Positions 32,858 to 41,025 of a DNA stretch of 64,000 nucleotides are shown one piece after another. The stretch lies in the NCBI RefSeq assembly GCF_900105765.1, contig NZ_FNTX01000002.1:992001-1056000 (forward strand), written 5' to 3'. Position 1 is the stretch's first letter. The number at the start of each line of letters is the position of its first letter. Both the position numbers and the translations under genes were made by a program. This DNA comes from Ruania alba (GTDB taxonomy: Bacteria; Actinomycetota; Actinomycetes; Actinomycetales; Beutenbergiaceae). Under the pieces are notes generated by a model. The model saw only the letters and a program-made list of their open reading frames with translations. It ran no database searches and was not told where the DNA came from.

Positions 32858-35800
32858 ATGGGAGACAAAAAGACGTTCACACGGTTGAAACCCGCCTCAC
32901 CCTCCGAGAGTCCGCTCCGCCGTATCGCTGCCGCAGCTGCCACGCTCGCCGCATTGGCCATGCTCGCCGGCGGCCTTTCCGCGCCGACCGCAGCGGTGGA
33001 GCCCACTCCGCAGACGGAGTGGATGCCCGAGCAACTGGACTCCTGGTCCAGCATCACACGGCGAACCGCCACTGATCCGGTGCCCGTGACGAACGGAGTC
33101 ACGGCCTCCAGCGAAGTCATCGATGCGGTGGCGGGTCGCGTCCCGATCCACCTGGTGACGGCCGACACCCAGGACCCGAACGTTCGACTGGGCACGGTGG
33201 TCTCGAACGACTCGGTGATCGACCCGGGAAACGAGACGCTGACCTCGATGGCTGACCGCACGGGTGCGGTGGCGGGTATCAACGGTGACTACTTCGAGAT
33301 CCACGCCTCCGGGCAGGCCACCGGCGGCGAGATCGTCGACGGCGAGATCTGGAAGAGCCCTCGGCCGGACTACGAGGGAACGATCGCCGTGCTGGAGGAC
33401 GGCTCCCTCGCGTACGGCACGCAGGAGTTCGGCGGCTCGGTGACAGCCGGTGACGCGACCCGGGAGGTGTCCTCGATCAACACCCTCGATGACGCCTCCG
33501 AGGACGGGATCACGATGATCACTCCTCGTCTGGGGGCCGTGGCCGACACCTGGCTCGACGGGTCGCACGTCGTGGCACTGGGCACCTCTTCGGATGGTGG
33601 CGCCACGATCGAGATCGCCGAGGTGTCCACCGCGACCGCACTTGATGACGGCTTCTACGGTCTGGTGGCCGGCACTGCGGACAGCGCCGGCGGACGCTGG
33701 ATCCTCGACAATGTCGAGGTCGGGATGACGTTGAGTACGACGAGCCAGATCAGTCCGAACGACAACATCGAGCAGCTCATCCAGGGTGCGGGCCGGATCC
33801 TCAAGGACGGCGCGATCTACCAGGACCCGACCGAGCAGATGCCCTCCAGCCTGCACCCGGAGTCGGCCGTAGGCACCACAGCGGACGGGCGCCTGGTCAT
33901 GGTCGCCCTCGACGGGCAGCGTCACGCCGATACTGCCGTCGGTGTCGGCTGGGCCCAGGTCGCCTCCTACCTGCAGTCTCTGGGCGTCACGGATGCCATC
34001 CTGCTCGACGGTGGTGGATCGACGGAGCTGGTGGTCCGCCAGCCCGGCGACACCGACGTGTCCGTCGCCAACAGCCCGTCCGACCTGGCCGAGCGTCCGG
34101 TCGCCAATGGCCTGTTCGTCTACTCCACGGCCGAGGCTCCGGCCACGGCGACCGACGTCGTCGTGGGTAACGGGACCACTGTCTCGACCGCCGTCGGCGC
34201 GTCCACGCCTCTCCCTGCCTATGCGCTGGACGAGTTCGGCAACCCCAGCGCTGACCCGGTCGAGGTGACGGTACGCCCGCAGCGGCTGGGCACCTGGGAA
34301 GACGGGGTGTTCACCGCGACGAACAGGGGCGCGGGCAGGCTGATCGTGCGCGCCGGCTCAGCCATGTCCAGCATCTCCATCAAGGTCGACCCTGCCTTCA
34401 GCGACCTGACGATCACCCCGGAGCAGGATGGCGTGTCGAACGGTGAGTCGCAGCAGTTCGTGGTGCACGGCTCCACCGGCGATGCCGCACCTGTGAGAGT
34501 GGAAGCGGACTCGGTGACCTGGGAGCTGGACCGTGACGACCTGGGTTCGATGGATTCCGCGACCGGCACATTTGCGGCAGCGTCCTCGGGCAGCGGCGCG
34601 GTCGAGCTGACCGCCACCGCAGGCGGTCTGAGCGCGACTGCCGAGATCAACGTGGGTGTGGTGATGCGACCGTTGGTCGTGGCCGACAGCGCGGCGGACT
34701 GGGAGCTGCGATCCACCGGCGAGGGGGTCACCACAGTCCCCTCGGGCGACCATCCGGCCGAAACCACCGATGTCCCGCCGGACGCCACCCAGTCCACGGC
34801 CATCGAGGTGGACTACTCCTTCCCGAATGCCCCCGTTCAGCACCGGATCTGGCTCAGCCCGAACAATGGTGCCGGTGTCCTGGCCGACCGGAACGAGTTC
34901 GGTCAGGTGCCGGAGAACTTGCACTTCCGGTTCAAAGTGGACAGTGACGCACCGCCACAGTCGTGGATCGTGTTCAACGTCACCGACGCTGCCGGTCACA
35001 CCATGGGTCTGTGGACCGCTCTCGAACCGAGCGACTATGGCACCTGGGTGGAGATGGACAAGAGCATCAATCGCGGTGTCTTCACGGAGTACCCCTTGAC
35101 GATCCGGGACATCAGCTTCGTCGGGCAGTACGCCACGCATGCTAGTACCGGGACCTTCACGCTGGCCGACCTGCGGGTCGACTACCCCGCCGGCACGCCG
35201 GTTGACGAAGCCCCGTACACCGCGATCAACCCCGATAACCCGGAATGGCTGACCTACGAACAGGATCCCGCCAACTTCCAACCGGGCGGCCAGACCTTCG
35301 TGATCGGGGATGACGGACACCTCATTGCGGCCGAGCCTGATTCGACGAGTGCGGTGAACATCGAGGGGATGGTCCAGCGCACCGCGGGGACCGCGTACAC
35401 CACCTCGGCTGGCCAGACCGTTGAGCCGCTTCCGGAGGTGGCGCGCCCGGAGGTGGCGCTGAGCCTCGGGGACATCTCGGACACCGGCAACCTCGATGAC
35501 CTGGTGTTCGCGAAGGAACAGTGGGAGCAGTTCGGGGTGCCGCTGTATGACGTGGTGGGCAACCACGAGATCAGCCAGGGCTCCGAACCGGCGGACGGCA
35601 ACTTCTACTCCGTCTTCGGTCAGGACACTCACTTCACCTTCACCCGGCCCGGGATGACCTTCATCGGGCTGGACAACTCGATGGGTTCGATCACCGGATC
35701 CGACCCCCAGCAGGTACCCGGGGTTGAGCAGTTCCCGTGGTTCGTCGAACAGCTCGAGTCCGTGACCAGCCCGGTGGTGTTCGTCGGCATCCATATGCCT

Positions 35801-36430
35801 GCCTATGACCACTCGCCGAGCAACTCCAGTCAGTTCTCGAACCGTTGGGAGGCCGAACAGTTCCTGCAGGTGATCCAGAACTACCGGGTCGAGCATCCCG
35901 ACCAGCGCGTGGTGGTCATGTACGGGCACGCGCGCGGGTTCGCGAACCAGTTGCTGGATCCGCATGGTGATCCGGGCGATGCGGAGACGGGCATTCCGCA
36001 ATTCACCATCGCCGACATCGGCACTCCGCCGTATGTGGCGGCGGATCAGGGTGGCTTCTACCACTTCGCGCTGTTCCACGTGAACACCGACGGTACGGTC
36101 CAGTTCAGCGTGCTGCCGATACTGAAGTCGGTGACCATCGACCAAGGCACGGCGGATGCTCTGGACGACACCAGGGTGGACTCGGTGCCGGTCGGATCGA
36201 CCAGGCAGTACACGGCAACGGCCGTGAACGAGAACGGTTCCAACATCACCGATCCGCCCGTCATGCCGGTGGCCGATCCGATGTCCCACGTCTGGTCCAG
36301 CTCGGACCCGGATGTGGCCACGATCGACCCGGTCACGGGGGAGGTCACCGCGGTGGCCGCAGGGGTGAGCACGATCTCGGTCCGCACAGGTGGCATCACC
36401 GCGAGCCTGACGCTCACCGTCACCGAGTAG
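32858..36430 (+). CDS. Secreted phosphodiester glycosidase / metallophosphoesterase multidomain protein
   Basis: The 1190-residue exported protein has a Sec signal peptide (cleavage near residue 45). A NAGPA/phosphodiester glycosidase domain spans about 130-425 (GINGDYFEIHASG near 139, LLDGGGSTELVVR near 384). Two Ig-like or carbohydrate-binding regions follow at about 430-620 and 640-790. A calcineurin-like metallophosphoesterase covers about 865-1090 (LSLGDISDTG near 867, VVGNHE near 899, GIHMPAYDHS near 976, YGHARG near 1020). A C-terminal bacterial Ig-like (Big_2) repeat ends the chain. It probably degrades an extracellular glycan or teichoic phosphodiester. Start context lacks a clear SD. 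Confidence 0.88.
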   Translation: MGDKKTFTRLKPASPSESPLRRIAAAAATLAALAMLAGGLSAPTAAVEPTPQTEWMPEQLDSWSSITRRTATDPVPVTNGVTASSEVIDAVAGRVPIHLVTADTQDPNVRLGTVVSNDSVIDPGNETLTSMADRTGAVAGINGDYFEIHASGQATGGEIVDGEIWKSPRPDYEGTIAVLEDGSLAYGTQEFGGSVTAGDATREVSSINTLDDASEDGITMITPRLGAVADTWLDGSHVVALGTSSDGGATIEIAEVSTATALDDGFYGLVAGTADSAGGRWILDNVEVGMTLSTTSQISPNDNIEQLIQGAGRILKDGAIYQDPTEQMPSSLHPESAVGTTADGRLVMVALDGQRHADTAVGVGWAQVASYLQSLGVTDAILLDGGGSTELVVRQPGDTDVSVANSPSDLAERPVANGLFVYSTAEAPATATDVVVGNGTTVSTAVGASTPLPAYALDEFGNPSADPVEVTVRPQRLGTWEDGVFTATNRGAGRLIVRAGSAMSSISIKVDPAFSDLTITPEQDGVSNGESQQFVVHGSTGDAAPVRVEADSVTWELDRDDLGSMDSATGTFAAASSGSGAVELTATAGGLSATAEINVGVVMRPLVVADSAADWELRSTGEGVTTVPSGDHPAETTDVPPDATQSTAIEVDYSFPNAPVQHRIWLSPNNGAGVLADRNEFGQVPENLHFRFKVDSDAPPQSWIVFNVTDAAGHTMGLWTALEPSDYGTWVEMDKSINRGVFTEYPLTIRDISFVGQYATHASTGTFTLADLRVDYPAGTPVDEAPYTAINPDNPEWLTYEQDPANFQPGGQTFVIGDDGHLIAAEPDSTSAVNIEGMVQRTAGTAYTTSAGQTVEPLPEVARPEVALSLGDISDTGNLDDLVFAKEQWEQFGVPLYDVVGNHEISQGSEPADGNFYSVFGQDTHFTFTRPGMTFIGLDNSMGSITGSDPQQVPGVEQFPWFVEQLESVTSPVVFVGIHMPAYDHSPSNSSQFSNRWEAEQFLQVIQNYRVEHPDQRVVVMYGHARGFANQLLDPHGDPGDAETGIPQFTIADIGTPPYVAADQGGFYHFALFHVNTDGTVQFSVLPILKSVTIDQGTADALDDTRVDSVPVGSTRQYTATAVNENGSNITDPPVMPVADPMSHVWSSSDPDVATIDPVTGEVTAVAAGVSTISVRTGGITASLTLTVTE

Positions 36431-36464
36431 CCGGCGCGGAGCCACCTCGGGCACAGAGGAGGTG

Positions 36465-36500
36465 CGCGGCGCCCGTCCCGATAGCGGGGCGGGCGCCGCG
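36465..36500. terminator. Strong GC hairpin terminator
   Basis: CGCGGCGCCCGTCCC (36465-36479) pairs with GGGGCGGGCGCCGCG (36486-36500) over 15 positions with one G-U pair and a 6-nt GATAGC loop. It lies 35 bp after the stop of the 1190-residue gene. Confidence 0.9.
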
Positions 36501-36557
36501 GCCGGTGGGCGGCACCTCAGGAGATACCTGGCCTGCGCCGTCAGCCACACTGTCGGT

Positions 36558-36968
36558 ATGCCACGTCGCGACCGTCATCGAGACGATGAGTACTTTGCGC
36601 TGACCACGTTCCGGCGAGATGGGACACCAGTGTCCACGCCGATCTGGCTCGCCCCTGCGGGCGGTCGACTGTACGGGTATACGCCGGGTCGTTCGTGGAA
36701 GGTGCGCCGGATCGCCCGAGATCCGCGGGTCGAGTTCGCGGAATCGACGTTCCGCGGCGTGCCGACGGGCGCCTGGCGGCGAGGGGAGGCTCGGGTCCTG
36801 TCCGGTGCAGAACTGCGCGTGGCGAAGCGGGCGATGACGGCCAAGTACGGCAACCGATTCCGGTGGTTCACGATCGTCACGCTGCTGGGCCGGCCGCGCC
36901 GGCGCGGTGGTCGCGCTGTCGGCCTTGAGCTGACCGTGAACCCCGAAGAACGCTCACGTGAGACGTAG
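36558..36968 (+). CDS. PPOX-class F420-dependent flavin/deazaflavin oxidoreductase
   Basis: The 136-residue split-barrel protein has YFALTTFRRDGTPVSTPIWLAPAGGRLYGYTPGRSWKVRRIARDPRV, the signature of PPOX-class/Rv-type F420 oxidoreductases and F420-dependent biliverdin-reductase-like proteins. Substrate unknown. The ATG at 36558 gives the usual family N-terminus. Its stop is 1 bp from that of the converging MFS gene. Confidence 0.82.
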   Translation: MPRRDRHRDDEYFALTTFRRDGTPVSTPIWLAPAGGRLYGYTPGRSWKVRRIARDPRVEFAESTFRGVPTGAWRRGEARVLSGAELRVAKRAMTAKYGNRFRWFTIVTLLGRPRRRGGRAVGLELTVNPEERSRET

Positions 36969-36969
36969 G

Positions 36970-38166
36970 TCAGCGATCGCCGTCGATGACTCCCGCAGCC
37001 CCACCGGGGGAGGCCGCGGAGGCACCCCGCAGCCGGAACGCCACCGGCGCGAGCGCCGCGATCGCGACCGCAAGCACCACGAAGCCCCAGGTGTAGCTCG
37101 ACGCCGCCACCACCACCCCGAGCAGCACGGCACCGATGCCGACGCCGCCGTCGTAGGCGATGTTCCACACCGTGCTGGCCGAGCCCAGGCCCTTGCTCCC
37201 CGCCCGTGTCATCACGGTGACCAGCGAGTCGTTCTGCACCGCCCCAAAACCCAGACCGAAGACGGCGGCCGCGACGACCGTGAGCACACCGGCCTCAGGT
37301 CCGGTGGTCAGCGCCACCCCGAGCATCCCGACGGCGCTGAGCACCGCGGCCGGCAGGAGCAACCGTCCGGCACTGACTCGGTCACCGATCCGCCCGGCCA
37401 ACAACCGCCCAAGCACCATCAGCGCCGAGAGCGAGAACAGTGACAGGGTCGCGACGCCCGGGTCCGGCACCGCGATCGGGACGAACGTCGTCGCGCCGCC
37501 CAGGGCCACGGCCGTCGCCGCGAACACCGCCGTCGGAGCCAGGAACTTCGCCCAGGTGCGCATCGGCAGGTGCCCGCTGCCGCTGCCGGACCCGGCGTGG
37601 GAGCGCCCGCCGGAGATCGCGAACGCCAGCGGGACCGCGAGCACTGCCAGCACGCTGGCGGTGATGAACATCGGCGTGAAGCCCCACGTCTGCGCGAGCC
37701 ACACCCCGGCAGGCAGAGCCACCACATTCGGAAGCCCGGCCGCCACGCCGTACACACCGGTCGCCGTCGCGAGCTTGCCTGCCGGCGCGAGCTCGGCAGC
37801 GAGGGCGGCGCCGGCCACCACCACGAGGGCGAACCCCACACCGCGCACACCGGAGATCAGCACCAGCGAGGCGACGGCCGTCGATGCGATGTAGAACGGG
37901 GTGGCGGCAGCGAGAAGTAGTGAGCCGATCAGGATCATCTGTCGCAGTGTCGCGACCCGGAAGATCCAGCCCATCGAGAGTTGGGTGAGCACCGTGGTGG
38001 CCATCATGGCGCCGGTGATCGTGCCGACCAGGGCCTCGCTCGCACCACCTTCGGCCGCCCACAACGGTGCGACCGGGAGCATCAGGGCGTAGTTCGCGAG
38101 GGCGCCGACGGTGGCGACCAGCAGCAGCACCATGTCCCGGTGGAAGAGGCGGTCGAGGCTCACCAC
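36970..38166 (-). CDS. MFS transporter
   Basis: The 398-residue major facilitator protein has twelve hydrophobic segments with the inter-helix basic motif between TM2 and TM3 reduced to GWIFRVATLRQ and a C-terminal half starting near FLAPTAVFAATAVALG. The GTG at 38166 is followed by a second GTG one codon later. It lies 41 bp after the inositol-monophosphatase-like gene and is probably the last gene of the phosphonate operon, where it might export or import a pathway intermediate (inference). Confidence 0.82.
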   Translation of the reverse strand: MVSLDRLFHRDMVLLLVATVGALANYALMLPVAPLWAAEGGASEALVGTITGAMMATTVLTQLSMGWIFRVATLRQMILIGSLLLAAATPFYIASTAVASLVLISGVRGVGFALVVVAGAALAAELAPAGKLATATGVYGVAAGLPNVVALPAGVWLAQTWGFTPMFITASVLAVLAVPLAFAISGGRSHAGSGSGSGHLPMRTWAKFLAPTAVFAATAVALGGATTFVPIAVPDPGVATLSLFSLSALMVLGRLLAGRIGDRVSAGRLLLPAAVLSAVGMLGVALTTGPEAGVLTVVAAAVFGLGFGAVQNDSLVTVMTRAGSKGLGSASTVWNIAYDGGVGIGAVLLGVVVAASSYTWGFVVLAVAIAALAPVAFRLRGASAASPGGAAGVIDGDR

Positions 38167-38207
38167 CTATGCCTACGCCAGCCGGTTAGGTCGCCGCAAT
38201 CCGAGAG

Positions 38208-39035
38208 TCAGATCGTGGCAGTGATCAGCGCGCCGATCTCCTCGGCCAGGTCGCGGCTGGCTGCCACCACACCCGAGTAGCGACGGGTCAGGTCATGGGA
38301 GAAGTCGAGGTCGCGGCCGAAGGCGTCGCAGACGTGCCCGCCGGCCGCCGGCACGATCAGCTGGGCCGCGATCAGGTCCACGAGGCGGTGCGTGTCCGAT
38401 CCCGGGTCGGCGAACGCATCGATCGAGCCGTCCGCCACCAGCATCGACTCCAGGCAACTGGTCGAGAGGATCCGCACCCGGCCTGCCCGTCCGCTCAGGG
38501 CCGTCCAGACCCCGGTGGTGTCGCCCCGTGCCCCGACCTTCGGGCGCAGCATCGACAATGCGGACCCGGCCAGGGCGGTCCGGCCGCTGGTCCGGTACGT
38601 CACCGGCACACCCGCCCGCGCGCTGATGCTGCGCCCCGTCTCCAACCAGCAGGTGAGGGCTTCGACCGGCGTGCCGTCCGCCACGAGCGCACCGGAGAAA
38701 CAGGAGAGCGGTACACCGGCGGCCGCGTTCGCGGAGCCGTCGAGCGGATCGACCACCAGGGTGCGGGCACTGCCGTGATCGAGGAAACCCACCTCCTCGC
38801 TGAGCACGTTGATCCGGTGAGCCTCGGCGACGGCGACGATCGCGTCCTCGACGAGTTCGTCGATGCGCATCGTGGGCGTGCCGTCTGCCCCCATCCGCAC
38901 CTCCTCCGCCCGCGCCTGGCGATCCAGTGCCGACCATGCGTGCCGCGCTGCGGTCGACGCCGCCCGGCACGCCTCCGCGAGTATGGGGTTCAGATCGGCA
39001 GGGAGTGCGGGCTCGGGCAGCGCGGTAACCGTCAT
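38208..39035 (-). CDS. Inositol monophosphatase family phosphatase
   Basis: The 275-residue Mg-dependent phosphatase has the family's metal sites: SEEVGF, VVDPLDGSANAAAGVP (the D-P-L-D-G-[ST]-x-N motif) and a late DTHRLVDLIAAQLIVPAAGG replacing the usual W-D-A segment. Its ATG overlaps the phnM stop, so it belongs to the C-P lyase operon. phnP and phnN are absent from the cluster, so it may dephosphorylate a ribose phosphate produced downstream of PhnJ. That role is inferred from position only. Confidence 0.85.
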   Translation of the reverse strand: MTVTALPEPALPADLNPILAEACRAASTAARHAWSALDRQARAEEVRMGADGTPTMRIDELVEDAIVAVAEAHRINVLSEEVGFLDHGSARTLVVDPLDGSANAAAGVPLSCFSGALVADGTPVEALTCWLETGRSISARAGVPVTYRTSGRTALAGSALSMLRPKVGARGDTTGVWTALSGRAGRVRILSTSCLESMLVADGSIDAFADPGSDTHRLVDLIAAQLIVPAAGGHVCDAFGRDLDFSHDLTRRYSGVVAASRDLAEEIGALITATI

Positions 39036-40237
39036 GCCCGCACACCCGTGGCCGAGAAGGTGGAGACCGCCGTCGGCCACTGCCTGTCGAGATCGACGAG
39101 TACCAGATCGGCGCGAAGCCCGGGTTCGATTCGACCTCGGTCGCTCAGCCCGGCCACGGCGGCCGGACCTGCCGTGAGCAGCCGGAACGCCTCCGGCGGC
39201 TCGACGCCCAGATCGCGGCGCAGTACCGCGAGGCTGCCAAGTAGCCCGGACGGGAGATAGTCCGAGGCGAGTGCATCCACCAGCCCTGCCGTGATGAGCT
39301 CGGCGGCGCTCACGTTGCCCGAGTGGGAGGAACCTCGGAGCACGTTCGGAGCTCCAGCAACGGTGAGCAGCCCACACTCCCTCGCACGGCGGGCCGCGGC
39401 CAGCGTGGTCGGGAACTCCGCCACCGCACCCCCGCGGGCGAGGAGCTGATCGATCGCCTCGGCCGTGTCCGGGTCGTGCCCGAGCAACCGGGCCCTTCCC
39501 GACGACGCCAGCTCGCCCGCCCAGGTGAGGTTCGCCTCGCGCACGTGCTCGGTCCGGGCGGCCTGCTCCATCCGCTCCTGCACGCGACGTTCGACCTCGG
39601 CGCGGTCCTCGCCGGACTCGACGAGTGTGTCGATGAAGTGGCCCACGTCGGCATACTGGCCCTGACCGGGTGTGTGGTCCTCATGGGAGAGCAGGATCGG
39701 GCCGGTGCCGGGTGACAGATCCGCGATCCGGGTGCCGATCAGCTCGGCGCCCTGGTCGGAGCGGACGTTGAAGCGGTGCAGCACCCGATGGTCCACCCGG
39801 GTGCTGGTGAAGGCGTCCACCACGTCGCACAGCTCGAGGGCGAGCGAGGGCCGGCGAGCGACGCCGTCGGAGACCTTGTTGTGGAAGCCGGCGCCGTGGA
39901 AGACCGTGGTGATCCCGGCGGCCACCACCTTGCCTTCGAAGGACGCCATCGCGTAGTCCCACGGCAGCTCGGCCGACGGACGCGGGGTGCGCTCCTTCTC
40001 CAGCGCATCGCTGTGCACATCGATCAGGCCAGGCGCGAGCAGCAGCCCGCCGCCGTCCACGTCACCGCGGATCTTGGCCGACTCCACCACCTCGGCGATC
40101 AGCCCGTTCTCGACGGCGACCGCCGCCCGATCGGTGACCCGCCCGGGAAGCACTACGTGGACGTCGGAGATGACGTAGTCGGCCGGGGTGGTGCCGAACC
40201 GCCAGCCCTGCCGCACTGCTGAGATGGTCGTGCTCAT
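39032..40237 (-). CDS. phnM: Alpha-D-ribose 1-methylphosphonate 5-triphosphate diphosphatase PhnM
   Basis: The 401-residue amidohydrolase-superfamily protein has the PhnM metal motif APGLIDVHSDALEKERTPRP, then VFHGAGFHNKVSDG, ILLSHEDHTPGQGQYAD and the terminal GRIEPGLRADLVLVDLD. It removes pyrophosphate from the 5'-triphosphate formed by PhnI/G/H/L, giving the substrate for PhnJ. Its start overlaps phnL (ATGA) and its stop overlaps the IMPase gene. Confidence 0.93.
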   Translation of the reverse strand: MSTTISAVRQGWRFGTTPADYVISDVHVVLPGRVTDRAAVAVENGLIAEVVESAKIRGDVDGGGLLLAPGLIDVHSDALEKERTPRPSAELPWDYAMASFEGKVVAAGITTVFHGAGFHNKVSDGVARRPSLALELCDVVDAFTSTRVDHRVLHRFNVRSDQGAELIGTRIADLSPGTGPILLSHEDHTPGQGQYADVGHFIDTLVESGEDRAEVERRVQERMEQAARTEHVREANLTWAGELASSGRARLLGHDPDTAEAIDQLLARGGAVAEFPTTLAAARRARECGLLTVAGAPNVLRGSSHSGNVSAAELITAGLVDALASDYLPSGLLGSLAVLRRDLGVEPPEAFRLLTAGPAAVAGLSDRGRIEPGLRADLVLVDLDRQWPTAVSTFSATGVRA

Positions 40238-41025
40238 GCGTAGGCCTCCTCCAGGACGGCGTGCCCGGGGACGAGCACGTCCTGCGGTGGTCCGTCCGCG
40301 GTGATCTGACCGTCGGCCATGACCAGCACCCGTCCGGCCACCCGGCGGATGATGCTCATGTCGTGGTAGACGGCCAGCACGGAGACGTCCTGGTGGCGCA
40401 GGGCCTCGATCACCTCCAGCGCGAGGGTCCGGTTCGCCGGATCGAGAGCCGAGACCGGTTCGTCCAGCAACAACAGCCGTGGCGGGCTGACGGTTCCGGC
40501 AGCCAGATTGACCCGCTGGCGCTCACCACCGGAGAGCACCGAGCAGTCCACGTCCCACAACCGCTCCTCGATGCCCAGCCGCAGGAGCGCAGCGGCGGCG
40601 GCCTCCCGTGCCTGTCCGCGGTCGAGGCCCCGGCGCAGCGCCGCATCGCTGACCAGTCGCAGCGGTCCCACCCGCGGTGGGGCGTTGAGGAACTGGGAGA
40701 CGTAGCCGAAGTCCCGCCCGCGCAGGCGTGCCATCGACCGGTCGTCCAGCGCCGTCAGGTCCACGGACTTGTGCCCGTCGTGCAGCACCACCGTGCCGGA
40801 GTCGGGCAGGTAGTTGCGGTAGATGCACCGCAGCAGGCTCGACTTGCCCGCCCCGCTGGCACCTGCCAGTGCGAGGTGCTCGCCCCGGCGCAGGGTGAAG
40901 GAGACCGAACGCAGCGACTGCACCCGCCGGTCGATGGCGTGCAGCGTGAACGACTTCGTCAGCTCGGTCACGGTGAGGATCGGCTCGGGGTGGGGTGAGG
41001 TCATCATGTGCTCTTCCGGTGTCAT
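40234..41025 (-). CDS. phnL: Phosphonate C-P lyase system ABC-type protein PhnL
   Basis: The 263-residue ABC-family protein has Walker A LAGASGAGKSS, signature VLSGGERQRVNLAAG, Walker B LLLLDEPVSALD and H-loop AVYHDMS. In other C-P lyase systems PhnL is needed with PhnGHI to attach the phosphonate to ribose; it is not a transport ATPase. The PhnL segments RNYLPDSG and FGYVSQFLNAPPRV distinguish it from PhnK. Its ATG overlaps the phnJ/K stop. Confidence 0.92.
   Translation of the reverse strand: MTPEEHMMTSPHPEPILTVTELTKSFTLHAIDRRVQSLRSVSFTLRRGEHLALAGASGAGKSSLLRCIYRNYLPDSGTVVLHDGHKSVDLTALDDRSMARLRGRDFGYVSQFLNAPPRVGPLRLVSDAALRRGLDRGQAREAAAAALLRLGIEERLWDVDCSVLSGGERQRVNLAAGTVSPPRLLLLDEPVSALDPANRTLALEVIEALRHQDVSVLAVYHDMSIIRRVAGRVLVMADGQITADGPPQDVLVPGHAVLEEAYA

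Noticed and set aside
34358-36550. 730-residue minus-strand ORF opposite the metallophosphoesterase gene
   Set aside because: Arg/His/Gly-rich composition with no domain; it mirrors third-position GC of the real gene.
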